A stretch of DNA of 23,133 nucleotides from contig JBIQID010000036.1 in assembly GCA_044508215.1 (NCBI GenBank), positions 1-23,133 of the forward strand, given 5' to 3'. Shown piece by piece: positions 6,423 to 16,017 of this stretch. The notes below the pieces were generated by a model. It made no database searches and was not told where the DNA came from. It worked only from the letters and a program-made list of their open reading frames with translations. A program made the position numbers and the translations under genes. Source of the DNA: JAEZFI01 sp044508215. GTDB lineage: Bacteria > Actinomycetota > Acidimicrobiia > Acidimicrobiales > Microtrichaceae. The stretch's first letter is position 1, and each line of letters begins with the position of its first letter.

Positions 6423-7655
6423 GTGAGCGACAACCCGACGTCCAACGAGCGCACTGCGGAGCCCCGCATCTCCCGGCGCATCGGCGCCATCGCCCCCTCG
6501 GCGACCCTGGCGGTCGATGCCAAGGCGAAGGCGCTCAAGGCGGCAGGGGAGCCGGTCATCGGCTTCGGCGCCGGCGAGCCCGACTTCCCCACGCCGGCGG
6601 CGATCGTCGACGCGGCCGTCGAGGCCTGCAAGGACCCGCGCAACCACAAGTACAGCCCCGCGTCCGGGCTGCCCGACCTCCGCGAGGCGATCGCCGAGAA
6701 GACCCGGCGCGACTCGGGCCTCGAGGTGACGTCCGCCCAGGTGCTCGTCACGAACGGCGGCAAGCACGCCCTCTTCAACACGTTCGCCACGCTGCTCGAC
6801 CCGGGCGACGAGGTGCTCCTCCCGGCGCCGTACTGGACGACCTACCCCGAGTCGATCGCCCTCGCCGGCGGCGTGCCGGTGGTGATCGACACCGGGTTGG
6901 AGAGCGGGTTCCGCGCGACGGTCGAACAGCTCGAGGCGGCCGTCACCCCGGCCACGAAGGCGCTGGTCTTCGTGTCGCCGTCGAACCCGACCGGCGCCGT
7001 CTACCCCCGGGAGCAGGTGGCCGAGATCGGCCGCTGGGCGGTCGAGCGCGGCCTCTGGGTGGTGACCGACGAGATCTACGAGCACCTCGTGTACGGCGAC
7101 GCGCGGTTCTCGTCGATGCCGGTGGAGGTGCCCGAGCTGGCCGAGCGGTGCGTCGTCGTCAACGGCGTCGCGAAGACCTACGCCATGACCGGGTGGCGGG
7201 TCGGCTGGATGGTCGGCCCCACCGACGTCATCGCAGCCGCCGGGAACCTGCAGTCGCACGCCACGTCGAACGTCGACAACATCGCCCAGCGCGCCGCGAT
7301 CGCCGCCGTCTCGGGCGACCTGTCGGCGGTGGCCGAGATGCGGTCGGCCTTCGACCGCCGGCGCCGCACGATGGTCGACCTGCTGTCGCGGATCGACGGC
7401 GTCGAGTGCCCCGAGCCCGAGGGCGCCTTCTACTGCTTCCCGTCCTTCGAGGGCCTGCTCGGTCGACCGATCGGCGGCACCACCTCCACGAGCACGGTCG
7501 ACCTGGCCGAGGCGATCCTCACGCAGGCGAAGGTGGCCGTGGTGCCCGGTGAGGCCTTCGGTGCACCGGGCTACGTGCGGCTGAGCTTCGCGCTGGGCGA
7601 CGACGACCTCGTCGAGGGGATCACGAGGATCGCCGACTGGGTCCAGCGGGGCTGA
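6423..7655 (+). CDS. aspC: class Ib aspartate-type aminotransferase, 410 aa
   Basis: This is a PLP-dependent type I aminotransferase, most like the bacterial class Ib aspartate (or aspartate/prephenate) enzymes. Visible marks are GAGEPDFPTP near the N-terminus, NHKYSPASGLPDLREAI, the SPSNPTGAVY segment, DEIYEHLVYG, and AKTYAMTGWRVGW with PLP lysine K251. RLSFA near the C-terminus supplies the arginine expected to bind the substrate carboxylate. The likely reaction is aspartate plus 2-oxoglutarate to oxaloacetate plus glutamate; activity on prephenate or other keto acids cannot be excluded. GTG 6423 has no good ribosome site or TAnnnT box. It follows the 75-bp divergent spacer with serC and is 5 bp ahead of the peptidase gene. 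Confidence 0.88.
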   Translation: MSDNPTSNERTAEPRISRRIGAIAPSATLAVDAKAKALKAAGEPVIGFGAGEPDFPTPAAIVDAAVEACKDPRNHKYSPASGLPDLREAIAEKTRRDSGLEVTSAQVLVTNGGKHALFNTFATLLDPGDEVLLPAPYWTTYPESIALAGGVPVVIDTGLESGFRATVEQLEAAVTPATKALVFVSPSNPTGAVYPREQVAEIGRWAVERGLWVVTDEIYEHLVYGDARFSSMPVEVPELAERCVVVNGVAKTYAMTGWRVGWMVGPTDVIAAAGNLQSHATSNVDNIAQRAAIAAVSGDLSAVAEMRSAFDRRRRTMVDLLSRIDGVECPEPEGAFYCFPSFEGLLGRPIGGTTSTSTVDLAEAILTQAKVAVVPGEAFGAPGYVRLSFALGDDDLVEGITRIADWVQRG

Positions 7656-7660
7656 GGCGC

Positions 7661-9694
7661 GTGCGGGGGGCACTCGCCGGGAGCTGGCCGTCACCGATCA
7701 CGCCGGAGCTCGTCGTCTCCGCGTCCGTGCGCCTGGGCGCGGTCCGCGTCGCGGAGGACGGCGGGGGGCGCGAGCACATCTGGTGGGACGAGCAACGACC
7801 TGACGAGAACGGTCGCACCGTGGTGGTCCGCCGGGGCGCCGACGGCGCGGTGGTCGACGCCAGCCCGCCCGAGGTGTCGGTGGCGTCCCGGGCGCACGAG
7901 TACGGGGGAGCGGGGTGGTGGCTCGACCGCGACACCCTCTACTACGTCGACGCCGACGACCAGCGCATCTGGCGCCTCGACCCCGGTGCCGATCCGGTGC
8001 CCCTCACCCCCACGCCACGCAACGACCGGGGGCTCCGCTTCGCGGACGGGATCGTCACCGCCGACGGCCGGTGGATCGTCTGCGTCGCCGAGGTGCACCC
8101 CGGCGAGGACCTGCACCCCGGTCCCTCGGAGGCGGACGACGCCGAGCCCCGGGACCTCCTGGTGGCGGTGCCGGCCGAGGGCGGCGCACCCGTCGCCCTG
8201 TTCGCCGAGGCCGACTTCGTCAGCTCGCCGCGCCTCGATCCCTCGAGCGGGCTGCTGGCGTGGGTGTCGTGGTCCCATCCCGACATGCCGTGGGACGCCA
8301 CCCGCCTCTGGGTCGCCCAGCTGGACACGAGCGGCGCGAACCCCGCCCTGGTGGGGAGAGAGGTGGCCTTCGGCGGCCCCGACGAGTCGGTCCTCGACCC
8401 GCTGTGGGACGGTTTCGGCCACCTGTGGTTCGTGTCGGACCGCACCGGATGGTGGAACCTCTACCGAGCGGCCACGCCGGGACGGCCCACCGCGGACGTC
8501 GACGCGGTCGATCCGCGCGCAGCGGAGGCCGCCGTGCCCCACTGGGTGTTCGGCCAGCGCCGCTACGACCTGTTGAGCGACGGCCGGGCGGTCGTCGCGG
8601 TGAGCGCCGGCGGCACGGACCACCTGGTGGTCGTCGACCCGGCGGCGGGCAGCGCCGACCCGCTCGGCCTCGACGTGACCTCGGTGGGAGCGCTCGCGTC
8701 CACCGCCACCACCCTCGTCTGGGTGGGGGCGACGTTCAGCGACGAGCCCTCGGTCCGTGCGGCCCTCGTGGGGCGGCGCGGGGCGGTCGGTCCCGTCACC
8801 GTGCTGCGTCCACCCCGTGACCTCGGCGTGAGCAGCGCCTACCTGTCGCAGGGCCGGGCGATCACGTTCCCCACCGGGGCCGCGGACGGTGCCGACGAGT
8901 CGACCGTCGCCCACGGGATCTTCTACGCGCCGGCGAACCCCGACGGGCAGCTCGCCGCCGGCGAGCGCCCCCCGCTGGTGGTGATGATCCACGGCGGCCC
9001 CACCTCGAACGCCCGGAGCGAGCTCCGCCTCGTTGTCCAGTTCTGGACCTCACGTGGCTTCGCGGTGGTCGACGTGAACCATCGGGGGTCGTCCGGCTTC
9101 GGGCGGCCGTTCCGGGAGCTGCTCCGCGGCGGCTGGGGCGAGGTGGACGTCGAGGACTGCGCGGCAGCGGTGCGCTGGCTGGCGGAGCAGGGCCACGTGG
9201 ACCCCGACCGGGCGGTGATCCGGGGTGGCAGCGCCGGGGGGTTCACCACCCTGATGGCGCTGGCGAGCACCGACGTCTTCGCCGCCGGTGCCTCGTACTA
9301 CGGCATCGGCGACCTCTCCACGCTCGCCACCACCACCCACGGATTCGAGTCCCGCTACTTCGACTCGCTCGTCGGGCCGTGGCCCGAGGCGGCCGACCTG
9401 TACCGGGAGCGGTCGCCGATCACGATCGCCGACCGGATCTCCTCGCCCGTGATCGTGTTCCAGGGCAGCGAGGACCGCGTGGTGCCGCCCCAGCAGGCGG
9501 AGCAGATCGTCGACGCCCTCCGCCAGAACGGGGTGCCGCACGCCTACCACCTGATCGAGGGGGAGGGGCACGGCTTCCGCCGGGCGGAGACGGTCGCCGA
9601 GACGCTCCGCATGGAGTGGTCGTTCTACTCGCAGGTGCTCGACTTCCCGCACCCCGACGGGATCGATCCCACGGAGATCTGGCGGCCGTCGTGA
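7661..9694 (+). CDS. S9 (prolyl oligopeptidase) family serine peptidase, 677 aa
   Basis: This is a two-part S9 enzyme: an N-terminal beta-propeller (about residues 30-400) that gates access, and a C-terminal alpha/beta hydrolase. The catalytic triad is visible as S524 in RGGSAGGF, D605 in GSEDRVVPP and H637 in GEGHGFR. HGGPTSN before the nucleophile supplies the oxyanion region. There is no signal peptide, so it should be cytoplasmic. The family includes dipeptidyl and acylaminoacyl peptidases that cut short peptides; the exact specificity is not readable. The GTG start lies 5 bp after the aminotransferase stop, which suggests co-transcription, although no strong ribosome site is present. Confidence 0.92.
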   Translation: MRGALAGSWPSPITPELVVSASVRLGAVRVAEDGGGREHIWWDEQRPDENGRTVVVRRGADGAVVDASPPEVSVASRAHEYGGAGWWLDRDTLYYVDADDQRIWRLDPGADPVPLTPTPRNDRGLRFADGIVTADGRWIVCVAEVHPGEDLHPGPSEADDAEPRDLLVAVPAEGGAPVALFAEADFVSSPRLDPSSGLLAWVSWSHPDMPWDATRLWVAQLDTSGANPALVGREVAFGGPDESVLDPLWDGFGHLWFVSDRTGWWNLYRAATPGRPTADVDAVDPRAAEAAVPHWVFGQRRYDLLSDGRAVVAVSAGGTDHLVVVDPAAGSADPLGLDVTSVGALASTATTLVWVGATFSDEPSVRAALVGRRGAVGPVTVLRPPRDLGVSSAYLSQGRAITFPTGAADGADESTVAHGIFYAPANPDGQLAAGERPPLVVMIHGGPTSNARSELRLVVQFWTSRGFAVVDVNHRGSSGFGRPFRELLRGGWGEVDVEDCAAAVRWLAEQGHVDPDRAVIRGGSAGGFTTLMALASTDVFAAGASYYGIGDLSTLATTTHGFESRYFDSLVGPWPEAADLYRERSPITIADRISSPVIVFQGSEDRVVPPQQAEQIVDALRQNGVPHAYHLIEGEGHGFRRAETVAETLRMEWSFYSQVLDFPHPDGIDPTEIWRPS

Positions 9695-9744
9695 CGCACG
9701 GCACCGCACGGGTCGCGGACTGTCGAGGGCCGCGGCGACCCGGG

Positions 9745-9750
9745 TAGCTT
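9745..9750 (+). promoter_or_regulatory. leaderless-type -10 box of serA
   Basis: TAGCTT ends 7 nt before GTG 9758. There is no ribosome site ahead of that GTG. A poor -35 match (TGTCGA at 9721-9726) lies 18 bp upstream. Confidence 0.55.
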
Positions 9751-9757
9751 CGAGTCC

Positions 9758-11323
9758 GTGCCACGAGTCCTCGTCACCGAAGCCATCGCCGAACGCGGCC
9801 TCGACCAGCTCCGCGCCGCGGGCCACGAGGTCGACGTCCGCCTCGACTTCACCCCCGAGACCCTGCCCGAGCTGGTGAAGGGCGCGAGCGCCCTCATCAT
9901 CCGGTCGGCCACGAAGGTCACGAGGGAGGTCCTCGAGGCCGGGACCGATCTGGTGGTGGTGGGTCGGGCCGGCATCGGCCTCGACAACGTCGACACCTCT
10001 GCCGCCACCGAGCTGGGCGTGATGGTGGTGAACGCACCGCAGTCGAACACCCTGTCGGCCGCCGAGCACACGATGGCGCTGCTCCTGTCGCAGGCGCGGA
10101 ACGTGCCGCAGGCCCACGCAGCGCTGAAGGCGGGGCGGTGGGAGCGATCGAAGTGGAACGGCGTCGAGCTGGCCGACAAGACGCTCGGCATCGTCGGGCT
10201 CGGTCGGATCGGCCGGCTGGTGGCACAGCGCGCCCTCGCCTTCGGCATGCGCCTGGTGGCGCACGACCCGTTCGTGTCCGAGGAGGCGGCACGCCGCATG
10301 TCGGTGGAGCTGCTCCCGCTCGACGAGCTGATGGCGCGCGCCGACTTCGTGACGCTCCACCTGGCGAAGACTCCCGAGACCATGGGCCTGATCGACGCCG
10401 ACCTGCTGGCCAAGGCCAAGCCGGGCATCCGGATCATCAACGTCGCCCGCGGCGGCATCGTGGACGAGTCGGCGCTGGCGGACGCGGTGCGCTCCGGGCA
10501 CGTCGGGGGTGCCGCGCTCGACGTGTTCTCCGAGGAGCCGTGCACCGAGTCGCCGCTCTTCGAGCTCGACGACGTGGTCGTCACGCCGCACCTGGGTGCC
10601 TCCACGGTCGAGGCGCAGGACAAGGCCGGCGACACGATCGCCCAGATGGTGCAGCTGGCGCTCGCGGGTGACTTCGTGCCCTACGCCGTGAACGTCAGCG
10701 CCGGGGAGGTCTCCGAGATCGTCCGGCCGTTCCAGTCGCTCGCCGAGAAGCTCGGGTCGCTGTACGCCGGCCTCGCGGGGCAGTCGCCCGACGCGCTCGA
10801 GATCACCTACGCCGGCCAGATCGCCGAGTACGACACGAGGATCCTCACGCTCTCGGTGCTCAAGGGCTTCTTCGGCGCCACCACCGACGTGCCGGTCAGC
10901 TACGTGAACGCTCCCCAGTTCGCCGAGGAGGCGGGCATGGAGGTGCGGCCGACCACGACCGTGACGTCGAGGGACTACGTGAACCTCATCACCATCTCCG
11001 GGGGCGGGCACTCGGTGTCGGGGACCCTCATGGGGCTGAACGGCCAGCCCAAGGTCGTGATGGTCGACGACGCGGCAGTCGACATCCCGCCGGCCGACCA
11101 CATGCTCGTGGTCCACAACGACGACACCCCGGGCATGATCGGCGCCGTCGGCACCATCCTCGGCGGCGCCGGGGTGAACATCGGCGACATGGCCGTGGGG
11201 CAGACCGCCGAAGGCGTGGCGGCTGCCATGGTGATCGTCACCGACCGCCGCGTGGAGCCCGAGGTCGTGGCCCAGCTCGAGGCGACGCCGGGGATCTCGT
11301 CGGTCGCCGTCGTCCGCGGCTGA
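9758..11323 (+). CDS. serA: D-3-phosphoglycerate dehydrogenase, long form, 521 aa
   Basis: It oxidises 3-phosphoglycerate to 3-phosphohydroxypyruvate with NAD, opening the serine pathway; SerC at 5226-6347 takes the product. The NAD fold shows GLGRIG (G147, G149, G152). The catalytic residues are R231 in NVARGG, E260 in SEEP and H278 in TPHLGAST. Past about residue 300 it has the intervening domain of the long actinobacterial form, then an ACT domain from about residue 446 (MLVVHNDDTPGMIGAVG), where serine feedback is known to act in this class. Length matches the long-form family. It has its own promoter-like box and probably a leaderless transcript, and the preceding peptidase ends 63 bp upstream. 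Confidence 0.96.
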   Translation: MPRVLVTEAIAERGLDQLRAAGHEVDVRLDFTPETLPELVKGASALIIRSATKVTREVLEAGTDLVVVGRAGIGLDNVDTSAATELGVMVVNAPQSNTLSAAEHTMALLLSQARNVPQAHAALKAGRWERSKWNGVELADKTLGIVGLGRIGRLVAQRALAFGMRLVAHDPFVSEEAARRMSVELLPLDELMARADFVTLHLAKTPETMGLIDADLLAKAKPGIRIINVARGGIVDESALADAVRSGHVGGAALDVFSEEPCTESPLFELDDVVVTPHLGASTVEAQDKAGDTIAQMVQLALAGDFVPYAVNVSAGEVSEIVRPFQSLAEKLGSLYAGLAGQSPDALEITYAGQIAEYDTRILTLSVLKGFFGATTDVPVSYVNAPQFAEEAGMEVRPTTTVTSRDYVNLITISGGGHSVSGTLMGLNGQPKVVMVDDAAVDIPPADHMLVVHNDDTPGMIGAVGTILGGAGVNIGDMAVGQTAEGVAAAMVIVTDRRVEPEVVAQLEATPGISSVAVVRG

Positions 11324-11375
11324 CGCCTTCCCGGCCACCCCGCCATCCCGCCGGGCGGGCCGCGCCCCGCCGTCG

Positions 11376-11381
11376 TACGAT
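11376..11381 (+). promoter_or_regulatory. leaderless-type -10 box of the EAL gene
   Basis: TACGAT ends 6 nt before GTG 11388. The 64-bp spacer after serA is otherwise GC-rich, without a ribosome site. Confidence 0.55.
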
Positions 11382-11387
11382 GCCCTG

Positions 11388-13940
11388 GTGACCGCACGGG
11401 AGGGCTCTCGGGGCGTGTCCTTGCCGTGGCGGGCGGCGATCATCGGTTCCCACGTGGGCTTCCTCGTGGCGATGGCGGCCGGCGCCCTCGCAGCGAGGGC
11501 GTTCAGCATGCCGGAGGCTTCTGGCTACGCGCCCTGGTACCCGCCGGCCGGCATCCTGCTGGCGTACCTGGTGGTGACCGGCTGGCGCTTCGTGCCCGTG
11601 GCGGTCGTCGGCCGGTTGATCGCAGCCCTGCTGTCCCAGGAGGACCCACTCGCCGAGGGCGTCGTCCTGTTCCTCGTAGGCGCCGTCGCCGTGGTGCTGG
11701 TCTACGCCGCCGTGGCGGCCGCGCTGCGGCGGATCCGCATCGATCGCCTGGGCGTCCCGGAGACGGCCGCGTTCATGGCGGTGGGCGTGGTGATCGGCCC
11801 TGGCCTCGCCGCGCTCGCCCACACCGCCGTCGAGCGGTGGATCGCTGGGACCGGCAGCGGCTCGCTGCGCGTCGTCGTGCGCACCTTCTGGGTCGGCGAC
11901 GCGGTGGCCGTCGCCACGGTGGTGCCGGCGGTGCTCGCCGTCCACCGGTGGTTCCGGAGCGGGCGACCGTCGCTGAACCGGCCGGTCTCCCCGGAGTCGG
12001 CCGAGGTGGCGCTCGCGCTCGCCCTGGTCGGCGTGCCGATCGTCGGCTTCGTGGTATCGGGTGACCTCGCGGCGTTCTGGCCGCTCGCCCTGCTGCCGGT
12101 CCTCTGGGTGGCGTTCCGCGCCGAGCCGGTGGTGGCCACGGCGGGGCTCCTCCTCACGAACGTGCTGACCGCGCTGGTGGTGCGGTTGGACCTCGGGCCG
12201 TCGCTCCCGCTGGTCCAGACGCAGATGCTGATGCTGTCCGCGTCGTCAGCGGGGCTCGCGGTGCTCGCGATCAGCACGGACCAGCAGAAGCGGATCGGTG
12301 ACCTGCTGGCGCGCGAGGAGCGCTACGCCACGCTGGTGGAGCACTCGCCGGCACGGGTCATCCGCTTCGACGAGGAGGGGCAGGCCCTCCCCGTCGGCGA
12401 CCAGGCGCCCGACGAGATCCTCGTGAACCTCGCCGCGAGGTGGGAGGCGTTCGGGCCCCAGGCGCTCGAGTCGGGTGACGTGCGGGTCCTCCCGTGGATG
12501 CTCGAGGGAGGCGACGGCAAGCAGTTCTTCGTCACGACGGTGGCTCGTGAGGCGTCGACGCCGGAGGGCGGCGAGTCGGTGCTCACCGTCACGAGCGACG
12601 TGACGGCCAGCCAGCGGAGCGAGGCCGAGTTCTCGATGCGCCTGCGGAGCGACTCGCTGACCGGGCTCGCGAACCTGTCGGAGGTCGACCGGCGTGTGGA
12701 GGAGGGCCTGGCGGCCGGCTCGCCGCTCGGCGTGGCGGTGGTGGACCTCGACCGCTTCCGGTCCGTGAACCAGGCGGTGGGCTACCTCACCGGGGATCGG
12801 ATCCTGCAGGACCTCGCCGCACGGTTCGCCGCGTCGGTCCGCGACGGCGACGTCGTGGGTCGGGCCAGCGACGAGTTCGTGGTGGTGCTGTCGGCGCCGA
12901 TCGGATCGAGCGACGCCGGGCGGGTGATGGAGCGCATCCTCCGCCAGGTCCACGAGGCGGGGGTGGTGCACGGCGTGCCGCTGAGCGCGTCGATCGGCCT
13001 GGCCTTCGCCGAAGGTGCGTCCGGAGGCCCGACCTCCGCCCGGCAGCTGCTCGCCGACGCGAGGGCTGCGATGGCGCTCCGCCGCAGCGGCGGGGGCGAC
13101 GGGTGGACCCTGCTCGACGACGAGACCCGCAGGCGCCTCGGCCAGAGCCGGCGGTTGGCCGCCGAGCTGGGCTCCGCGGTCGAGCGGGACGAGCTGCACC
13201 TCGCGTACCAACCGGTGGTCGACCTCACGGACGGGTCGGTGACCAGCTTCGAGGCGCTCGTGCGGTGGACCCGCGAGGGCGGCGAGATCGTGCCGCCCGA
13301 CGTCTTCATCCCCCTCGCCGAACGGGTGGGCCTGATCGGGGCGGTCACCGACTGGGTCCTCGGGCAGGCCATCGCCCAGCTGGGGAGGTGGCAGGCCGCC
13401 GGCGTCGGGGGGTTCGACGTGTCCATCAACGTGTCGTCGACCGACCTCCTCGACGACGGGTTCCGCGGGCGGCTGCTCGAACGGATCGAGGCGGCGAAGG
13501 TCGAGCCGGGCCGCATCCGGCTGGAGCTGACCGAGACGGCGGTGATGACCGACCCGGAGCGGGCGGTCCGGGTGCTCGGCGAGCTCCGTGAAGCCGGGAT
13601 CACGATCGCCCTCGACGACTTCGGCACCGGCTACGCGTCGCTCTCGCTGCTCCGCCAGCTGCCGGTGGACGTCATGAAGATCGACCAGAGCTTCGTGTCG
13701 GGCCTCCCGGACCCCGCCGACGCGGCCGTGGTCCGCCTCATCGTGGGGATGGCGAAGGTGCTCGACGTGTCGGTGGTGGCCGAGGGCGTCGAGACCGCCG
13801 AGCACGTCGAGCTGCTGCTGGCTGCGGGCTGCCGCCAGGGCCAGGGCTACCTGTTCGCCAGGCCGTCCCCGTCGCCGGCGCCTGACCGGCTGATCGGGGA
13901 GGCCCAGCAAGCGTGGCGCCGCAAGGTCGCTCCGAGCTGA
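11388..13940 (+). CDS. membrane c-di-GMP phosphodiesterase with degenerate GGDEF, 850 aa
   Basis: The first 300 or so residues form several membrane helices with a YPPAGILLAYL segment typical of MASE1 sensor domains. A PAS-like linker follows (about 305-415), then a GGDEF domain (about 415-580) and an EAL domain (about 590-845). The cyclase signature reads RASDEF at 492-497 instead of GGDEF, so cyclase activity is doubtful; such domains often bind GTP and regulate the EAL half. The EAL half keeps its known metal and catalytic set: EAL at 622-624, NVSSTDL, ELTET, DDFGTGYASL (D743, D744), MKIDQSF, AEGVET and QGYLFARP. I therefore infer net hydrolysis of cyclic di-GMP at the membrane. The signal sensed is unknown. 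Only 4 bp separate its stop from the convergent lipoprotein gene. Confidence 0.93.
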   Translation: MTAREGSRGVSLPWRAAIIGSHVGFLVAMAAGALAARAFSMPEASGYAPWYPPAGILLAYLVVTGWRFVPVAVVGRLIAALLSQEDPLAEGVVLFLVGAVAVVLVYAAVAAALRRIRIDRLGVPETAAFMAVGVVIGPGLAALAHTAVERWIAGTGSGSLRVVVRTFWVGDAVAVATVVPAVLAVHRWFRSGRPSLNRPVSPESAEVALALALVGVPIVGFVVSGDLAAFWPLALLPVLWVAFRAEPVVATAGLLLTNVLTALVVRLDLGPSLPLVQTQMLMLSASSAGLAVLAISTDQQKRIGDLLAREERYATLVEHSPARVIRFDEEGQALPVGDQAPDEILVNLAARWEAFGPQALESGDVRVLPWMLEGGDGKQFFVTTVAREASTPEGGESVLTVTSDVTASQRSEAEFSMRLRSDSLTGLANLSEVDRRVEEGLAAGSPLGVAVVDLDRFRSVNQAVGYLTGDRILQDLAARFAASVRDGDVVGRASDEFVVVLSAPIGSSDAGRVMERILRQVHEAGVVHGVPLSASIGLAFAEGASGGPTSARQLLADARAAMALRRSGGGDGWTLLDDETRRRLGQSRRLAAELGSAVERDELHLAYQPVVDLTDGSVTSFEALVRWTREGGEIVPPDVFIPLAERVGLIGAVTDWVLGQAIAQLGRWQAAGVGGFDVSINVSSTDLLDDGFRGRLLERIEAAKVEPGRIRLELTETAVMTDPERAVRVLGELREAGITIALDDFGTGYASLSLLRQLPVDVMKIDQSFVSGLPDPADAAVVRLIVGMAKVLDVSVVAEGVETAEHVELLLAAGCRQGQGYLFARPSPSPAPDRLIGEAQQAWRRKVAPS

Positions 13941-13944
13941 GCCA

Positions 13945-15975
13945 TCAAGCAAGCCCCACGCGGTCGGTGACGGCGAGGGTGGCGGGATCGTGGCCCGTGA
14001 GGTGCTGGTGCGACACGGACCACAGTCGGTCGGCGGCGACCAACGTGCGGACGACCTGGTCGAAGCCGTCGGGCTGGATGCGTCCGACCTCGGTGAGGGC
14101 CCGGCCGTCCACCCGCACCGTCACGGCACCCTGGCCGGAGTGGCCCTCGTCGTACCAGTAGCCGAGCACCGTCGCGTTGCCGCGCTCCGCATCCCAGGTG
14201 AAGGCGTGGGGGTCCGAGCCGGCGTTGAGGCTCCCACCCTCGATGACCACCTTGTCGAGCTCGACGGGGTTCGTGGGGTCCGAGGTGTCGTAGAGGGAGA
14301 TCTTGGCCCCTTCGACCCGGCCCTCGAGCGACGCCTCCATGCCCACGCCCAGCACCAGGTCCGGGCCCACGGGATGGAGGTAGTCGCTGAAGCCGGTGAC
14401 CTTGAGCTCGCCGAGCACCTTGGGCGCCGTCGGGTCCGAGAGGTCGAGGACGTAGAGCGGGTCGATCTGGCGGAAGGTCACGACGTAGCCGCGGGTCCCG
14501 TCGAACCTGACCCCGTGGATCCGTTCCGTCGGGCCGAGGCCGACGACCTCACCGACCTTCGCGAGGGCCGGCCCCTCGGTCCGCAGCACGGTGACCCGGG
14601 AGCTGGACGGCTCCGCGCCCTCCATCGCGACGGCGCAGTCGGCCTCGGGCGGGCACGCCGGGCGGGCGATGCCCATCTGACCTTCCGTGGTGGTCGCGAT
14701 CCGGAGGTCGCCCTCGTGCTCCGACATGGCGTACTGGCCGATCGAGTGGCCGGGCACCCGCCCGGAGGCGAGGTAGGCGGCGGGGCCGCTGGTCGAGATG
14801 TCGAAGCGGTGCACGTCGGTGTGCTGGGCGCCCTCGTCGTACTCGGTCGTGGCCACGTAGAGGCTGGACGTCGACGCGTAGGTCGCGCCGCCCGACGCCG
14901 TGAGCCCGACGGCGCTCAGCGAGTCGAGGCCGTCGGTGATGGTCAGCACGCTGAGGGTGGAGAAGCCGGAGAACTCGGCCGGGTGGTACATCGAGTCGCA
15001 GGGGACGAGCGGCGTGCGGGTGCCGTCCTCCCCGATGCGGGCGGGCAGCCAGTCGTCGATGGTGGAGCGCTCGATGGCGGCACGGTTCTGGATCTCGGCG
15101 GCGGACTCACCGCTCGGGACCTGGGGCGCCACCAGCTCCAGCCCCGTGGGGGTCTGCGTCTGGAGGACCAGCCGCACGGCCCCGCCCGTGAGGCGACCGG
15201 CGGTGACCTGTCCCTCCACGGTCACCGCGGTGGCGACGACCGGCGTGTCCCCGCCCAGGTCCACCTCGACGATCCGGGTGTCCATCGAGCCGATCCACGG
15301 CGAGCGGGCGGCACCGAAGCCGGGCTCGACCGGCATGGGCATCGGCTCGGGGATGCCGGGGCCGCCCGGGTACGGGGCACCCGGGTCGTCCGGCTCGACG
15401 ACGGGGGAGCCGATCACGTAGGCGCGGTCTCCCACGAGCAGCATGGAGCTGGCGTGGACGTCGAGCTCGACGCTGCCGAGCAGGCGGGCGCTGCCGTCGA
15501 TGCCGGCGACCGAGAGGCGGCGGTCGAGCACCGTGACGATCCGGCGGCCGTCGGTCTTCACGATGTCGGCCTCGTCGACGCCGACCTCCTGGTTGTTCGT
15601 GCCGGTGGGCGGGGCGGCCGACTGGGCGTCGGCGCCTCCTGCGGCGTTCTCCATGGCGACGCGCTCCCGGGCTGCCACGGAGGTGTCCATGGCCATCCCG
15701 CCCTCGAAGCCACGCCCGTAGTTGACGATCCCCGGGGCGCCTTCGAGCCCCCAGGGCCCCACGCGCTCCATGGCCTGGGCCTTCAACCACGCCAGGTGGT
15801 CGCCACAGCGGTCGTACGAGACGAGCGCAGCGACTGGAGCGGTCCGCAGCTCGGGCGTCGTCGTGGTGGGCGCGGCGTACCGGCTCTCGTCGGTGCAGCC
15901 GGCCACGGCGAGCGCCGCTGCGATGAGCCCGGCGACCGCGAGGGTCCTCCGGCGGTGGGTCCGTGTCGTCGTCAT
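13945..15975 (-). CDS. secreted beta-propeller lipoprotein, 676 aa
   Basis: Arg-rich N-terminus, hydrophobic stretch and lipobox LAVAGC with C27 mark a lipoprotein anchored outside the membrane. After a Thr/Pro-rich linker, the segment NNQEVGVDEADIVKTDG near residue 125 and the following repeated beta strands match a bacterial family of secreted proteins with a C-terminal beta-propeller. Paired GDRAYVIGS, GGATYASTSSLYVATTEY and RGYVVTFRQIDPLYVLDLSD segments look like propeller blades. The molecular role of the family is not known to me; ligand or protein binding at the envelope is the safe inference. It lies 42 bp downstream of leuD on the same strand, so read-through from leuCD is possible despite no functional link. 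The ribosome site is weak. Confidence 0.86.
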   Translation of the reverse strand: MTTTRTHRRRTLAVAGLIAAALAVAGCTDESRYAAPTTTTPELRTAPVAALVSYDRCGDHLAWLKAQAMERVGPWGLEGAPGIVNYGRGFEGGMAMDTSVAARERVAMENAAGGADAQSAAPPTGTNNQEVGVDEADIVKTDGRRIVTVLDRRLSVAGIDGSARLLGSVELDVHASSMLLVGDRAYVIGSPVVEPDDPGAPYPGGPGIPEPMPMPVEPGFGAARSPWIGSMDTRIVEVDLGGDTPVVATAVTVEGQVTAGRLTGGAVRLVLQTQTPTGLELVAPQVPSGESAAEIQNRAAIERSTIDDWLPARIGEDGTRTPLVPCDSMYHPAEFSGFSTLSVLTITDGLDSLSAVGLTASGGATYASTSSLYVATTEYDEGAQHTDVHRFDISTSGPAAYLASGRVPGHSIGQYAMSEHEGDLRIATTTEGQMGIARPACPPEADCAVAMEGAEPSSSRVTVLRTEGPALAKVGEVVGLGPTERIHGVRFDGTRGYVVTFRQIDPLYVLDLSDPTAPKVLGELKVTGFSDYLHPVGPDLVLGVGMEASLEGRVEGAKISLYDTSDPTNPVELDKVVIEGGSLNAGSDPHAFTWDAERGNATVLGYWYDEGHSGQGAVTVRVDGRALTEVGRIQPDGFDQVVRTLVAADRLWSVSHQHLTGHDPATLAVTDRVGLA

Positions 15976-16017
15976 GCCGGTGTGACGACCGGCGCAGCGG
16001 TTCTGGTTCCCGCTGCC

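Noticed and set aside
9050..11509. Minus-strand open frame of about 820 codons
   Set aside because: It is antisense to the peptidase and serA genes, which have full family motifs; the antisense product has low-complexity composition.
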